Positions 11,260-22,507 of a stretch of DNA of 64,000 bases are shown here, in pieces; the first letter of the stretch is position 1; the number at the start of each line of letters is the position of its first letter. This DNA is from Thamnaconus septentrionalis (Eukaryota; Chordata; Actinopteri; Tetraodontiformes; Monacanthidae). The notes under the pieces are model-generated. The model was not told where the DNA came from, did no database searches, and was given only the letters and a program-made list of their open reading frames with translations. The stretch covers positions 1,623,466-1,687,465 of the forward strand of contig CM020514.1 in assembly GCA_009823395.1 (NCBI GenBank), in the 5' to 3' direction. The position numbers and the translations under genes are program-made.

Positions 11260-12327
11260 CTACTTTTCGATCGCCCCTTGGGATTGCGGGTGATAGGCCG
11301 ATGACGTAATTTGTTTAACACCGAGCTCATGCATCACCTCCTGAAAAACACCACAAGTAAAATTGGACCACCGATCATGTTGGACCTCTTGTGGTAAGCC
11401 GACCCTCGAGAAGAAATGGAGTAGAGCCTCCACTATGACCTTGGTCTTAATTGATTTTATTGGGAACGCCTCTGGAAACCTTGTGGAGACATCTATAATA
11501 GTCAAAGGATACTCATTCCCCTTCTTGGTTTTCAGCAAAGGGCCAACACAATCGATCATAACTCTTGAAAAGGGTTCTTCCATGACAGGTAGAGGGCGGA
11601 GAGGAGCAACCGGAATTGCGTGGTTGGGCTTGCCCACAACCTGAAAAGCATGGCAGCTACGGCAATAGGAAACCACATCTTGATGCATCTTAGGCCAGTA
11701 GAAATGTGTCCTGATTTTCTCTTGTGTTTTCCGGATGCCTAAATGACCAGCCATGGATGCCTCATGGGCTAAACGCAGGACCTCCTTCCTAAAACTTTCA
11801 GGCAACACAATTTGCGTCGTAACAGTCCATGGCTCATCGGCAGGACGTTCACGCGGCCGCCATTTCCTCAATAAGACTCCATCTTGGAGGAAGAAACCTT
11901 CAGCTACATCCCTCAGGTCCTCAGCAGTAGCAGCTGCTGGTCTCAATGGTGCTACAGAAGGGTCACTTTCCTGTTCTGAAATAAGGGCTTCACGTGAAAA
12001 CTGTGAGCAGGGAGACACCTCGGCTAACTTCGCGAAAAAGGTATCTGCCAGATCACTAGACGATTCATCCTGCTCACAGGAACCTCCCCTTTCAGCAGCA
12101 AGAGCCTCAGTACGTGTCACCACACATGCAGTGGACACCTGAGGGTGTTCCCTCTTCAAAACCAGTGTCTCAGAGACCTCACAAGGTTTCTCACTCACAA
12201 TAGGCGTCACACACACCCAAGTACCCGCCAAATCATTGCCTAGCACAAAAGCAACCCCATCAATCGGCAACGAAGAAACAATACCAACAACCACTGGCCC
12301 ATTAACAATGTTTGATGCCAGAAACAC
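11260..12327 (-). pseudogene. Gypsy protease C-terminus fused to integrase
   Basis: The open stretch begins after the protease active site: GVAFVLGNDLAG is the typical end of the retropepsin fold. A linker of about 100 residues follows, then the integrase zinc finger (HEASMAGH with CRSC) and catalytic core (RVMIDCVGPL, a second Asp in QHDRWSNF, Glu near the end). It stops right after GAIEK at the element's end, so the C-terminal domain is lost. The 128 bp between this and gag contain no readable DTG motif. Confidence 0.75.
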
Positions 12328-12454
12328 TTGTGCAGAGGGGCACTAATGTAACCACCTCACACACCATTCACGGGTGTGGAGGCGTTCATATAGGTGGCAG
12401 GTGGTAGGTCTAAGATGCCTCAAACCAATAAGGATTGGGTGGCACCTGTGTATC

Positions 12455-13749
12455 TTAAGATAGATTTCGGGACCATTTCACCATCAGGTGCACAAGCCAC
12501 TGCCCCTTGTGACACAAACCCCTCAAACCCCTTCGCCATGGGGCCGGCAGGTGGCCCAACTCACCGGGACTGCTGTGAGTCTGAGAACTTATCAGTCCCA
12601 CGATTCTCCCATCCCCATTTTTCCTCTTGAGACCAGGACAACTGGACTTTATTTGGCCCGGTTTTCTACAATAATGGCAGATGACATCAGTTCTAGGGAA
12701 ATATGGCTTCTCAAACCTTTTCCCTGGTGGTTGAGACAAAACATGGGTGACAGGAGTCTTGATCGTAGTTGTCTCCACTGGCCTGTCAGTTGCAACCGGC
12801 CTCCTGTCCTGTCTGCCAAAGTTCCCTTTCCAGGGTGCTTCTTTGTGGGTTAACTCATAAGAGTCCACTGCCAGAGCAGCTTTCCTTAATTCAGTGATAC
12901 CTAACTCATTTAGAGGGATCTCTATATGCCGGGGTAAACTGAGTTGAAACTGCTCCACCAGCATAAGTTGTCGCAACCCGTCAAAGCTGTAAGTGTCAGT
13001 ACTCGCTAACCACTTGTCAAACACAGCCTCCTGTTGCCTAGCCATATCAAGGAAAGTCTCACTTGGTTTACACTGCAGAGACCGGAACTTCTGGCGGTAG
13101 GCCTCAGGCACCACCTCATAGGCTGCCAGAACCACCCTCCTAACAGTGTCATACTCTTGACAGTCTGCTGCATTTAATGCAGCATAAGCCTCCTGGGCCC
13201 TACCCTCAAGCGCACTCTGAATGAGCAACGCCCACTTATCCTCAGGCCAATCGAGCTCTCTCGCAATTTTCTCGAAAGAATCGAAGAAAGAGCCTACGTC
13301 ATCATGATTGAACTTCGGCATGAGTCTCAGACAGCTGGAAACATCAAAACGAGCTTCGTGCCTACGTTGCCACGCACTATTGTTAGCTTTAAGCTTCTCC
13401 TGCTCAAATACCAACTTGGCCAACTTGAGCTTCTTCTTGTACCCTTGCAGCCACTTTTGCCAACTCCAGCTGAAACATCCGCTCGCCCTCTCTCTCTCTG
13501 GCCAATATTTCCCTCTCTCTCTCCTCTCTCTCTCTCCCTCTCTCTCGCTTGCACAGGATCAGCCAAGTGCAACATCGAGATGAGGAGGTCAACAATCTCT
13601 GGCTTTTTAGTGTCCGCTTTAACATCCACCTCACAATACTGAGCGACAGCCAACAACTCCTCCTTTCTGAGTTTGCGAAGTTCACTGCGCCCAAAATCAC
13701 TCCCACAAAACTCCTCCACCACGAAGGTTGCCATGGTTACTGTAAACAA
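12455..13749 (-). pseudogene. Gypsy gag-like polyprotein, frameshifted
   Basis: Starts MATFVVEEFCGSDFGRSELR in one frame, with an N-terminal helical segment ending in an Arg/Glu repeat encoded by a CT-rich tract (about 13480-13550). It then shifts frame to a segment with the capsid-like region (FDVSSCLRLMPKFNHDD) and a zinc knuckle-like CHYCRKPGQIKSSC, where the expected His is Ile-Lys-altered. The frame break coincides with the simple repeat, so slippage is the likely cause. Non-functional as it stands. Confidence 0.75.
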
Positions 13750-14232
13750 AGCAGGCTAGTCCAAAAGAGAAACTTCTCACAAAAATGACCACAAAGGCAA
13801 TCGCCACAAAAAGCATGATGAAAAGGTATAACCAAAAACAAGTAAGCTATTGTCCCAGAATCATACAAACTCCACGCAAGACGAAATTAAACAAACGCCG
13901 ACCGCAAACAAACGCCGACCGCAAACCTATACTCCCCGCACCCCTGAAATCCTCAGCCTCAACACGTAACACATTGACACTTATCTACACTTACCTCCGT
14001 AACACACGTGATTAAGGCAATCGACAATCTAACTAAATATTGCTTACAACCCAACCATTTGTTTAGCAAGAAGCAAACACCGTGCAGCTAATCTGTGCGT
14101 AGCCGTATGTCAGTTGCCTAAATTTAAACCTAGCAACCTACGACTTTTAATGAGCTGAATACAACTCCGTTGTGCCGCTTCTCGCAAGCAAAATGTTTGG
14201 ATGTAACTCACTGACTAATTACAATATAATCG

Positions 14233-15056
14233 CACCTATTTGCTGATATGCTGACCTTTGACCGCAGACAAACCGGAAGTGAGCTATTGTCACTTGTTTG
14301 GAACAAAGTCAAAATACAAGGCTCAGAAAGCGCAAGCCCGACGGGCTTGAAAATTCAGTATGACATAGACTGGACCTTCATTACAAAGAATGTAGACGCT
14401 GAAATGGCCGAGTTCTAAGCTTATGTTGCCAAGGTTTCAAAAGCGGAGCTAGCGTAGCTAACTCTGCTCTTGCTAGTTGGGAACCCTAATGCCTTTCTCT
14501 TTCTCTCCCTCTTTTTCAACACACATAAATGGCTGCAGTTTCCTTTGGGAAAGTGCTACAGACGTCATTCAAACATCCACATGTTTGTCTCATTAAGGCC
14601 TATAATTTACATTTGACAGTCTTCCAAAAAAAAGAAAAGAAAATGGAGGTGAAAATCTGCATCATGTGCATACACAGACTTATGATTAATAAGACTTCGT
14701 TCAGAGTCAGCAGATGTCGGGGGCGTCGGCAGAGGACGGGGGTCAATTGCAGGTGTCGGCAGAGGTCGGGGGTCGGCGGCTCAGTCCCACAAACGCTGCT
14801 TGCAGCTTTAATTATTTTTGTTTTCATGTTTCTGTGCCAAGCCAGTAGGGGGCTGTATTGGGTCAGACCAGGCAGTCCATTTGAGCCAGGTGAACCTGAT
14901 AGCAGGTGTTGCTGCTGATTGGGTAGCAAACAGTTTTCCACTGTGCCCTATGTATTGTTGCATTGATCAGTTTTGGGTTCGCTATTTTTGTTACTGCAAG
15001 AATGAGTTATCGTGATTAATGCTATACGATGTGATGAGTTATTGTCGTGATATATG
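14233..15056. mobile_element. Repeat-family member with internal GTCGG minisatellite, upstream of Ig copy A
   Basis: It carries the hairpin GCAAGCCCGACGGGCTTG (14331), a G-rich run of GTCGGCAGAGGTCGGGG-like units (about 14707-14785) and the tail ACGCTGCTTGCAGCTTTAAT (14795). A conserved 200-bp segment follows (AAGCCAGTAGGGGGCTGTAT onward). The same order recurs at 19990-20400 and 47450-48110, in front of the other Ig copies. The class is unknown: no coding capacity or clear terminal inverted repeats. Confidence 0.65.
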
Positions 15057-15061
15057 GAAAT

Positions 15062-15444
15062 TGTTGCGGCGAACGCTTCGAATTAAACTTAATTGGTGAC
15101 TAAATTAATTGCTTAAACTGTATTTATTTATTATTAAATATCCATTGTAAATAGTCATAGTATATGTTGTGACTAATGTGTTGAATTCACTGTGTCATTT
15201 ATTAACTGGTTTTATTGGTTGGTGTTAAATCACTTGTTGAGTCAATTTAACTTGTTTGTTGGTTTTGGTTAAAGGTTTTTCACCTATGCATGTGTGGGCA
15301 GCAGGGATCAAAAAGATAAAATAAAGGATAAAACCTGCAACAAAGTCCTGGTCATTGAGTGAAGCGAAGCAAAACGTTCGACTTCGGTGCCCTTCCTCTC
15401 AAGTGTGGGAAATGCACAGTTCAAAATAAGAAAAACACTTGACA
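15062..15444. mobile_element. Solo LTR with 5-bp target duplication
   Basis: Starts TGTTGCGGCGAACG and ends CACTTGACA (TG...CA), flanked on both sides by GAAAT (15057-15061 and 15445-15449). It contains an AATAAA and GT-rich stretch near 15320. The sister segments at about 20391 and 48114 read straight through with a single GAAAT, giving the empty site. An LTR retrotransposon or ERV-type element of unknown family, recombined to one LTR. Confidence 0.85.
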
Positions 15445-16116
15445 GAAATAAACCGACACAGTATTGTAAAATTTAACTCCCGTTTCCTGATATTTCTTTG
15501 CGTATTGGGCGCACGTCTTCACAATTCCACAAGTAGCAACGGCAGTAGTGGCTCAACAAAGGGGCTTTGGCCACTGCAAGCAGACACACTCATAGACGGG
15601 AGTCGTCTTAAACGTCTTATTTTTTTTATTACAGCACATGTGTGAACACAGCCCTACAGAAAACCTATTTGGACTGAAGAGGCTTTGGCATGGGAGTAAA
15701 TTTTGCAGAATTCTGTATTTTATTGTCTAATTTATGAAGGCAGATGACAGAGAGGCACACAACACAATGACCCCTGCAGTTCTGTAGAATAGACAGTGGA
15801 GACAGAAATGAAGTGACTCCTGCAGCTCTGAGGTCATTTCTCCTCTTGGCTTTGGTTTCACACTGAACTGCAACTTCCTGTCATGATGCCATATTTAAAA
15901 CAAAAAAATCTTCCGATATCACACCTCAGTTTCTCAGAAGACGGCAGTTCGACGTCTTCAGGCAGAGATGCTCTCCAGGCTGCCAGTTTTCAGAAAGCTG
16001 AACTGATCTCCTCTGCTTTCCATGTTGAACACCTCAGAGACTCCAGAGAAAAGCTGCCACTCACAAACATCAGAGATCTTTTTTCTCTCAACTTGGTCTT
16101 CAAAGTTAGCAGAGGG
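15445..16116 (+). promoter_or_regulatory. Conserved 5' flank of Ig receptor copy A
   Basis: Nearly identical blocks precede copies B (27065-27609) and C (48150-48787). Shared elements include AACTTCCTGTCATGATG about 240 bp before the start codon, which holds an ETS/PU.1-type core (AGGAAGT on the minus strand). No TATA box was identified with confidence, and the transcription start is unknown. Confidence 0.4.
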
Positions 16117-16688
16117 ATGGCTGTCGGCAGCACAGGGGTGGAGGAGCGAGACAGAAGAACCTTTGGAAGCCAGAGGGTGAAGATGTGTGTGAGTGTGTTT
16201 GCCACACTCATCATCTCTGTTGCAGGTAAGAGCTGAAAAATGCCAAAGACTTTTTCACAAATGATGGTGTTCAAGATGAGAAGGAGGAACTGAGGTTTGG
16301 TTTCTAACATCCTGAGTTCAATACAGTCTAGAAATGCTTCCACTTCCTTTATTCTTGCAGTTGCAGAGCTTCAGTTTGTTGCCGTCAGGAACGGAGACAA
16401 AGTTACTTTAACCTGTGGACAACAGCTTCCCAACTGTAGGAGTATTGACTGGCTGTTTGGTGGGGGGTCCTTCCAGATGACGATCCTCCTGGTTAAAAAC
16501 GGGGAGGTTTCCCAACAATATGTAGAAGAATATGGCCAACTGTCTCTCACCAGGAACTGTTCTCTGGAAATAATGAAGATCACTGAGAAGCTTGTTGGAT
16601 GGTTCAACTGCAGACGGAGTGATTCACATCAAGATCTAGCTGACATTCTTCTGTCAGTTGTTACCGGTGAGTATTTACATCTAATCTA

Positions 16689-16734
<46 letters not shown>

Positions 16735-17955
16735 CTGTTCTTCATAAAGCCAGACATTGGCAGCAGCAGCTCCAGGACACAGTTTCTATCATTCTGTTCC
16801 ACGTTTTGATTGGCTCTCAGCAACAAAGTGAAGCTGCTGTTGACTTGAATGAAGATGTTTTGAAGAAGCTGAAATTGTCTTCGATTGTTTTAAGTTTATT
16901 GCATGAACAGTGTGTTGGTTCGATGTTTAACTTCCCTTCCTTCTTCTGTTCAGATTTTCTCCTGAAGCTTCTTCACTGAGGAATATTTGACCTTTGTTTC
17001 CTGGAAACAAGGCTGTTTGTCTCTTTTGTCTGCAGGGATGAACTTTACCATGTTCTTGTTTTTCTCCTCCGTCTTCACCAGTGACCAGAACTGAGAATCA
17101 TCAGTTGTCCTGCTATCTGACATCACCTGGTTCCTGTATATACAAAGTGAGGTGGCTGTATGATGGAAAACCTTATTCACAACCTGAACCCAGGTATGGA
17201 TGCCAAGAAACTGTATCAATGTGCCAAGACCGTGAGGAGCCACTCCAGGAGGAGCTCTTCTCCTGTGAGGTGTGGAGGACTGCTTCTCCTGATGATGTGC
17301 AGCTGTTTCCTCTCATCCATCAGACTGAAGGTCAGACTGGGACCAGTAACATCACACATGTTGCCATGAAAGGACAAACTGATTTTTAAAATCTTTTTGC
17401 CCAGGCCATGATGCAACAACACCAGCTCTGACCACCAGGTGGCCTTGTGCCACTGGGAACTCTGAGGAGCCTCAGCCTGGAGGTGGTTCAGCCACGTGTG
17501 GTGGATCTTGTTTCTTCAGCCTCTGGAGGATTCACCTCTGAAACAAATCAAATTTCAAACTAAGGTTCTTCTTCTTGTTCCAGGCTGGTGGCGCCACCCT
17601 GTGGCAGTTTTGCTTGTGGTCGTTGTCATGTGCATCCTGGTGGACTTTATACTTTGGGAGAGAGCCAAAGGTGGGAGCATCTTTTCCACTCATGAAACTT
17701 TGTTCTGAGGAGAACTTTGCATTCAGGAGCTGAGGTTTGACTGTCTGTGTCTCCATCTGAAGGCAAGAAGAAACTTCAGGAGGAGAACACAGTGAGTGAA
17801 GATTGTGTGTTTGCACAATTTGGACTTCAAGTCACTTGATTTGTGTCATTTAAAAACATACTGTTCTTTGAGTTGTTTTAACACTGGTAAAAACAACACA
17901 AACTGACAAGAGCTGAGTCATCTAAAAATAGAATATTACTGACAGCACAGGGTGA

Positions 17956-17994
<39 letters not shown>

Positions 17995-18250
17995 AAGCAC
18001 TAACTCGCAGCTGTGTGTGGTTGGATGTAGGTGGAGCTGGTGGTCAGCTACACCAAGAGAGGAGCCAAAGTCAGAGTGAGAAACACACAATTTTATTCTA
18101 ATTATTATGACCATGATGATGATCATCATCATCTGACCTCCAACCCAGGTGCAGGTGACAGACGATGAAGATGGAGGTGAAGCTGCGCCCTCTTGTGGAG
18201 CAGCTGATGAGTCCACCCTCGACTACAACGGCAGCACGTTGGATGGATAA
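16117..18250 (+). CDS. Ig-domain type I membrane receptor, copy A (unrecognised family)
   Basis: Eight exons: 16117-16225, 16361-16666, 17082-17330, 17405-17482, 17584-17670, 17763-17791, 18031-18075, 18149-18250. They total 1005 nt, 334 codons plus TAA, all joints in phase. Exon 1 encodes a signal peptide (core MCVSVFATLIISVAG; a second ATG at 16183 would give a conventional short signal). Exon 2 is Ig domain 1 (LTCGQQLPNC, IDWLF, FNC). Exon 3 is Ig domain 2 (LSCYLTS, VRWLYDG, FSCEV). Exon 4 is a Thr/Pro/Gly stalk, exon 5 one TM helix with an internal Asp (MCILVDFILW), and exons 6-8 a tail of about 60 residues with VSYTKRG and LDYNGS, neither a full ITIM. The stalk's 3' end is uncertain. Exon-per-Ig-domain phase-1 structure fits leukocyte receptors. 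I do not recognise a named family and infer an immune role only from architecture. Confidence 0.75.
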
Positions 18251-18378
18251 AAAGCATCCACAGAAGGACTGTGGAGACTAAAGGCAGACTCACTCTGCTG
18301 ATTGAACTCCACCAACACAACTGACTTGGCAAACATGAACTATAGTGTCCAGTCATCATTGGAAGAGCCATGTTTATT

Positions 18379-18930
18379 CAGGACTGAGCCCCACAATTGA
18401 TTGATTGATTGATTGATTGCTGTTTTTTGTTTGTGGGTGGGGGATCTTTTGTTTCTTTGTTTTTATGTATGTATATCTGCGTTTGTGAATAAAAAAAAAT
18501 GGAGGAGGAGGTTGTGGGTCACGTGGCTGGAGCGGACTCACCTGCAGAGGAGAGGCGAATCACGAGCTGCTCAGATCCCGCGAGATGTAACCGCCACGGG
18601 ATCTCACACCTGCACATAGTAGTGGTTGGCATCCAGATCCGGATATCCGTCCCTGCCTCTTGAATGCCCCCAGCAATTTCTAAAATACTAGATAAGACTA
18701 TATTTAACTTTACCTGGAGGAATAGATGTTGCTTTGTCAAGAAACAATTTTCACGTAACCCCTAAAGTAAAGGAGGCTTGGAGGTGTTAGGTTTTGAGAT
18801 GCTGTGGTTATCAAATATCATAAAAGAAAGAGATAATATCTGGAATACATTTCCCAAGTTTGTATTTAATGTTGTTGGTTGGTTTAAATTGAAATGTAAC
18901 TACAAAATAGAAAATCCACTGGTTAAATAA
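18379..18930 (+). mobile_element. TGAT repeat plus L1-like RT fragment after Ig copy A
   Basis: (TTGA)n at about 18398-18418 is followed by AATAAA (18488) and a segment whose translated pieces (FTWRNR, GGLEVLGF) look like the C-terminal part of an L1-like ORF2 with stops. The same block recurs at about 52395-52970 behind copy C. Confidence 0.55.
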
Positions 18931-19990
18931 CAATAATAATAATAATAAAACTTTATTTGTACAGCGCTAAATCACAACCAAAGGCATCTCAAAGCGCTTT
19001 ATACAATCAGAGAGAACCAACTGGGCCCCCGGAGCAAGCAACATGCGACAGTGGCTGGGAAAAACTCCCCTGTGGGAAGAAACCTAGGGCAGAACCAGAC
19101 TCCAGAGAGCCATCATCTATCTGCCTATGACTAGTTGGGGTGAAATACAAAAGTAGAAGGGAGACAGAGAAAGAGAGAAAGGAGCAGAGTGAGCCAGGGT
19201 GGCAGACAGGACAGAGTGAAAAACAGATACACCAACCAGGCACTCACAAAATGGATATAGACACAAAAAATGGAAACAGAAATTCAAGGCTGCTGTCCAC
19301 GTAGAATGTAATTGACCATGCTCTGGAAGGCAAGAGCCTATCTTGATGAATAATCTGCCGATAGGACAAGTCCAGGTCCTAAGCGTGGTGGTGGGACAAA
19401 GCGATGACACCAAGACCCCCAGGACAGCACAATCCAGCTCCTGGCGCAGTGGTCATCACCTGCCGGGGACACAGAGACTGCGGCAGTATCATGCATATCG
19501 AGCATACTATACAAACCATAATGAGAGCAAGCTTGGACAGAGTAGATAGAGTCAAAGATTGATTGGGCGAGGAGAGTGATAGAAGCTCCGCCTGCACAGA
19601 GCAACAATCCCTGTAATAGGAGCGAAAGATCTCCCTCCACTGCGTAAGCCTATAGCAGCTTAACTAACTGTGGATGGAATCTAACTATAAGCTTTAAGAA
19701 AAAGGAAGGTCTTAAGTCTACTCCAAAATGAACTAACTGTCTGAGTTTTGAATTAACTGTAATGTCCTAAGGGACGAATTTGGGCATCCTGCTAGTACCG
19801 AGTTACAGTAATCTAGCCTAGACGTAACAAAAGCATGGATTCTTTTTTCTGCGTCTTTGAAGGACAAAAAACTTGAATTTTGGCAATGTTTCTTAAGTGG
19901 AAGAAAGCTGACCTCCCCACATTCTGTATATGAGAATTAAAGGTCAGGTCCTGATCAAAAGTGACTCCAAAATCTGCATCATGTGCATAC
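18931..19990. mobile_element. Interspersed repeat beginning with TTTATTTGTACAGCGC
   Basis: (AAT)n leads into AACTTTATTTGTACAGCGCT, a head common to many fish LINE/SINE tails in inverse orientation. About 900 bp with no coding signal follows. A shorter relative is at 60690-60900 in a tgfbr2 intron (same CAGCGCTAAATCACA and CTGTGGGAAGAAACCTAG words). Confidence 0.6.
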
Positions 19991-20518
19991 ACAGAGTTAT
20001 GATTAATAAGACTTCTTTGAGAGTCAGCAGATGTTGGGGAGCGTCGGCAGAGGTCGGGGGTCAATTGCAGTTGTCGCCAGAGGTCGGGGGTCGGCGTCGG
20101 CCACGGCGGCTCAGTCCTGCAAACGCTGCTTGCAGCTTTAGTTGTTTTTGTTTTCATGTTTCTGTGTCAAGCCAGTAGGGGGCTGTATTGGGTCAGACCA
20201 GGCAGTCCATTTGAGCCAGGTGAACCTGATAGCAGGTGTTGCTGCTGATTGGGTAGCAAACAGTTTTCCACTGTGCCCTGTGTGTTGCATTGATCAGTTT
20301 TGGGTTCGCTATTTTTGTTACTGATTGTTAAGATTGAGTTATCGTGATTAATGCTCTACGATGTGATGAGTTATTGTCGTGATATATGGAAATAAACCGA
20401 CACAGTATTGTAAAATTTAACTCCCGTTTCCTGATATTTCTTTGCGTATTGGGCGCACGTCTTCACAATTCCACAAGTAGCAACGGCAGTAGTGGCTCAA
20501 CAAAGGGGCTTCGGCCAC
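19991..20518. mobile_element. GTCGG-minisatellite repeat member upstream of Ig copy B
   Basis: Parallel to 14650-15600 without the solo LTR: AATCTGCATCATGTGCATAC, GTCGG units (20035-20105), ACGCTGCTTGCAGCTTTAG, then the AGTAGGGGGCTGTATTGGG segment. It is cut at 20518 by the BEL/Pao insertion and resumes at 27065. Confidence 0.65.
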
Positions 20519-20868
20519 TATTCTGTCCTCTCTGTGTGAGTCCGTCCACAAATTGACAGATAGCGAACATGTTCCAAAGACGCACAGACGCTGAAATAAA
20601 GCTCAAAGAACTTTATTGTTATTGTTCTTGTCCTTGAAATCCTTTGTAAAAAAGCGATTATTTCCTGGCACAGACAGAAAACAGAACGAAGGCTGAAGCT
20701 GCAAGCCTACACCATAATTAGAACATAAACAGCTGTTATGATTAGCCCCTTAGCGGCACGAACCCCTCCAAAATAAAAGCCCAAATTACACAAAAAATAT
20801 ATGACTAACAATCGCCAGCAGAGGGGGACAAAGTAACCCCATTCAAACCCCTTTATCCGAACATGACA
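20519..20868 (-). repeat. BEL/Pao 3' LTR
   Basis: 350 bp. On the minus strand it begins TGTCATGTTCGGATAAAG and ends CAGAATA. It is matched by 26693-27064 apart from an A-rich insertion and scattered substitutions. Confidence 0.9.
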
Positions 20869-20938
20869 CTCCCCGCCTGGTATTAATCAAATACCACTAT
20901 CTGAATAACTTGAATAAGCTTTAACAAAGAAATTAAAT

Positions 20939-22507
20939 TCACTCTGTGTCTTCTGCCTTCTTGAGGAGAATTGTCTCGGAGACGGGTCTTAGGAAGGTCT
21001 TGGCTGATCCAGATCTTGTGACCTTGAGTTCAATCTTCCTGACCTTTCCATCTTGATCAGGGAATGTTTTCGTGATCAGAGCCATCGGCCACTCGTTCCT
21101 CTTCACTTGGTTATCTTTAAGAAGAACCAAGTCACCTTTCTTCAGATTAGGACGCGTGTCCTGCCACTTACTACGGCTTTGGAGAGTTGGTAAGTATTCG
21201 CGCCTCCATTTGTTCCAAAAGGTGTTGGCTAAATGTTGGACCTGTCTCCACTGCTGGCGGTGGAGATCTTTGCTGTCAAACGTTCTTGGTGGAGGAGGAT
21301 GAGTACACACCTTCTGTGTTAAGAGTGAAGCAGGGGTCAAAAGAAAAGGTGAGTCTGGGTCTGAAGAGATAGGCACAAGTGGCCTGGCATTAATGATCGC
21401 TGTGACCTCTGCCATGAAAGTTGACAACACCTCATGAGTGAGGCGTGAAGTAGTGGTTTGCAAGAGCATGGAGTTCAATATCCGTCTGGAGATGCCAATC
21501 ATCCGCTCCCAAACTCCCCCCATGTGGGACGAATGAGGAGGATTGAAAACCCAGGTAAACCCTTCTTCACTCAAGTACCTCTTAATATTGGGCTTTTCTG
21601 AGTCTGGGAGGAGTATTTGCAATTCCTTGCAGGCACCTGTGAAGTTGGTTCCACAGTCGGAACGAATTTGCTTAGCGGGTCCCCGCAGAGCAGAGAAGCG
21701 ACGCAAAGCGTTAATAAAACTTGAAGTGTCCATTGCCTCGATTAACTCTATGTGCACAGCACGTACGCTCATGCACGTGAAAAGTACAGCCCACCTTTTG
21801 CTGTTAGCTTGACCTCCTCGGGTGCATCTTGTGGTAATGGTCCAAGTTTTGTGAAGGGTACCATTCATACACTTCCTGGCCCCAATAATCCAGAACCCTG
21901 CTGAGCGAATAGATCCTTCAGTAAAAACACGACCTTGGTGTTTGACCTTTTCGTGGTAATGTCTCACGATCAGCGTTGCAATATAGCTGCGGCCTGGAAT
22001 CACAAGAGGCAGCTTTTCTTTTGCATCGAGCATTGACTGGTTGTGCCTACCTCCTATTCTTAGAAGGCCGTCTTCGTCTACATAGGGATTCAGCTTCCTC
22101 AGAGGGCTGTCTTTCGAGATATTTTTCCCGGCATCCAGACAAGAGAACTCTTTGCTGTAGGTCTCTCTTTGTACGCACTTTATGATGAGAGTTTCCGCTT
22201 TGAGCAACTCTTCTGCTGTGTGAGGCTTTTTGCATCGATGCCAGCCATAGCAATCCTCATGCTTGGCCATAATGCTACTCCCATGAGACTGAGTGATGTG
22301 CGCCAAGAATGCTATGGCTCGCACCAAAGATTTCCAAGATGAGAACCGCTCAAACCGCTGACATCCCAGTTTAGCTGAAGAAACAGAGAGCGTGGTAGCA
22401 TGAGAACGCACCTCAGTGTCAAGATCTGGAGCGACAAGGTCGTATGACTCCCCTCCGAAGCAGACACTCTTTCCGGCAGGGACAAGAAAGGAGGACTGGT
22501 GAGCCAA
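20939..22507 (-). pseudogene. BEL/Pao integrase
   Basis: An open frame of 522 codons with the zinc-binding start HYHEKVKHQG, core pieces AVHIELIEAMDTSSFINAL, RSDCGTNFTGA and HMGGVWERMIG, and the C-terminal domain typical of the family (VLLKDNQVKRNEWPMALI). The stretch that should hold the first catalytic Asp is not recognisable, so a small deletion there is likely. Confidence 0.85.

Larger units (their letters stand above)
11260..14232 (-). mobile_element. Degenerate Ty3/gypsy-type element, Gmr1-like domain order
   Basis: Read on the minus strand: gag-like protein (13749 to 12455), a broken stretch, a protease tail, then integrase, stopping inside the integrase core at 11260. RT and RNase H are absent. 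The protease-to-integrase joint without RT between them matches Gmr1-like gypsy elements of fish, whose integrase precedes RT; the missing RT is then explained by simple 3' truncation. LTRs were not identified. The right limit is set where sequence shared with the repeat at 51350 begins. Confidence 0.7.

Noticed and set aside
15883..16116. Upstream in-frame ATG at 15883 extending Ig copy A by 78 residues
   Set aside because: The extra stretch has no domain, would bury the signal peptide internally, and copy B does not keep the frame. The ATG at 16117 or 16183 precedes the hydrophobic core.
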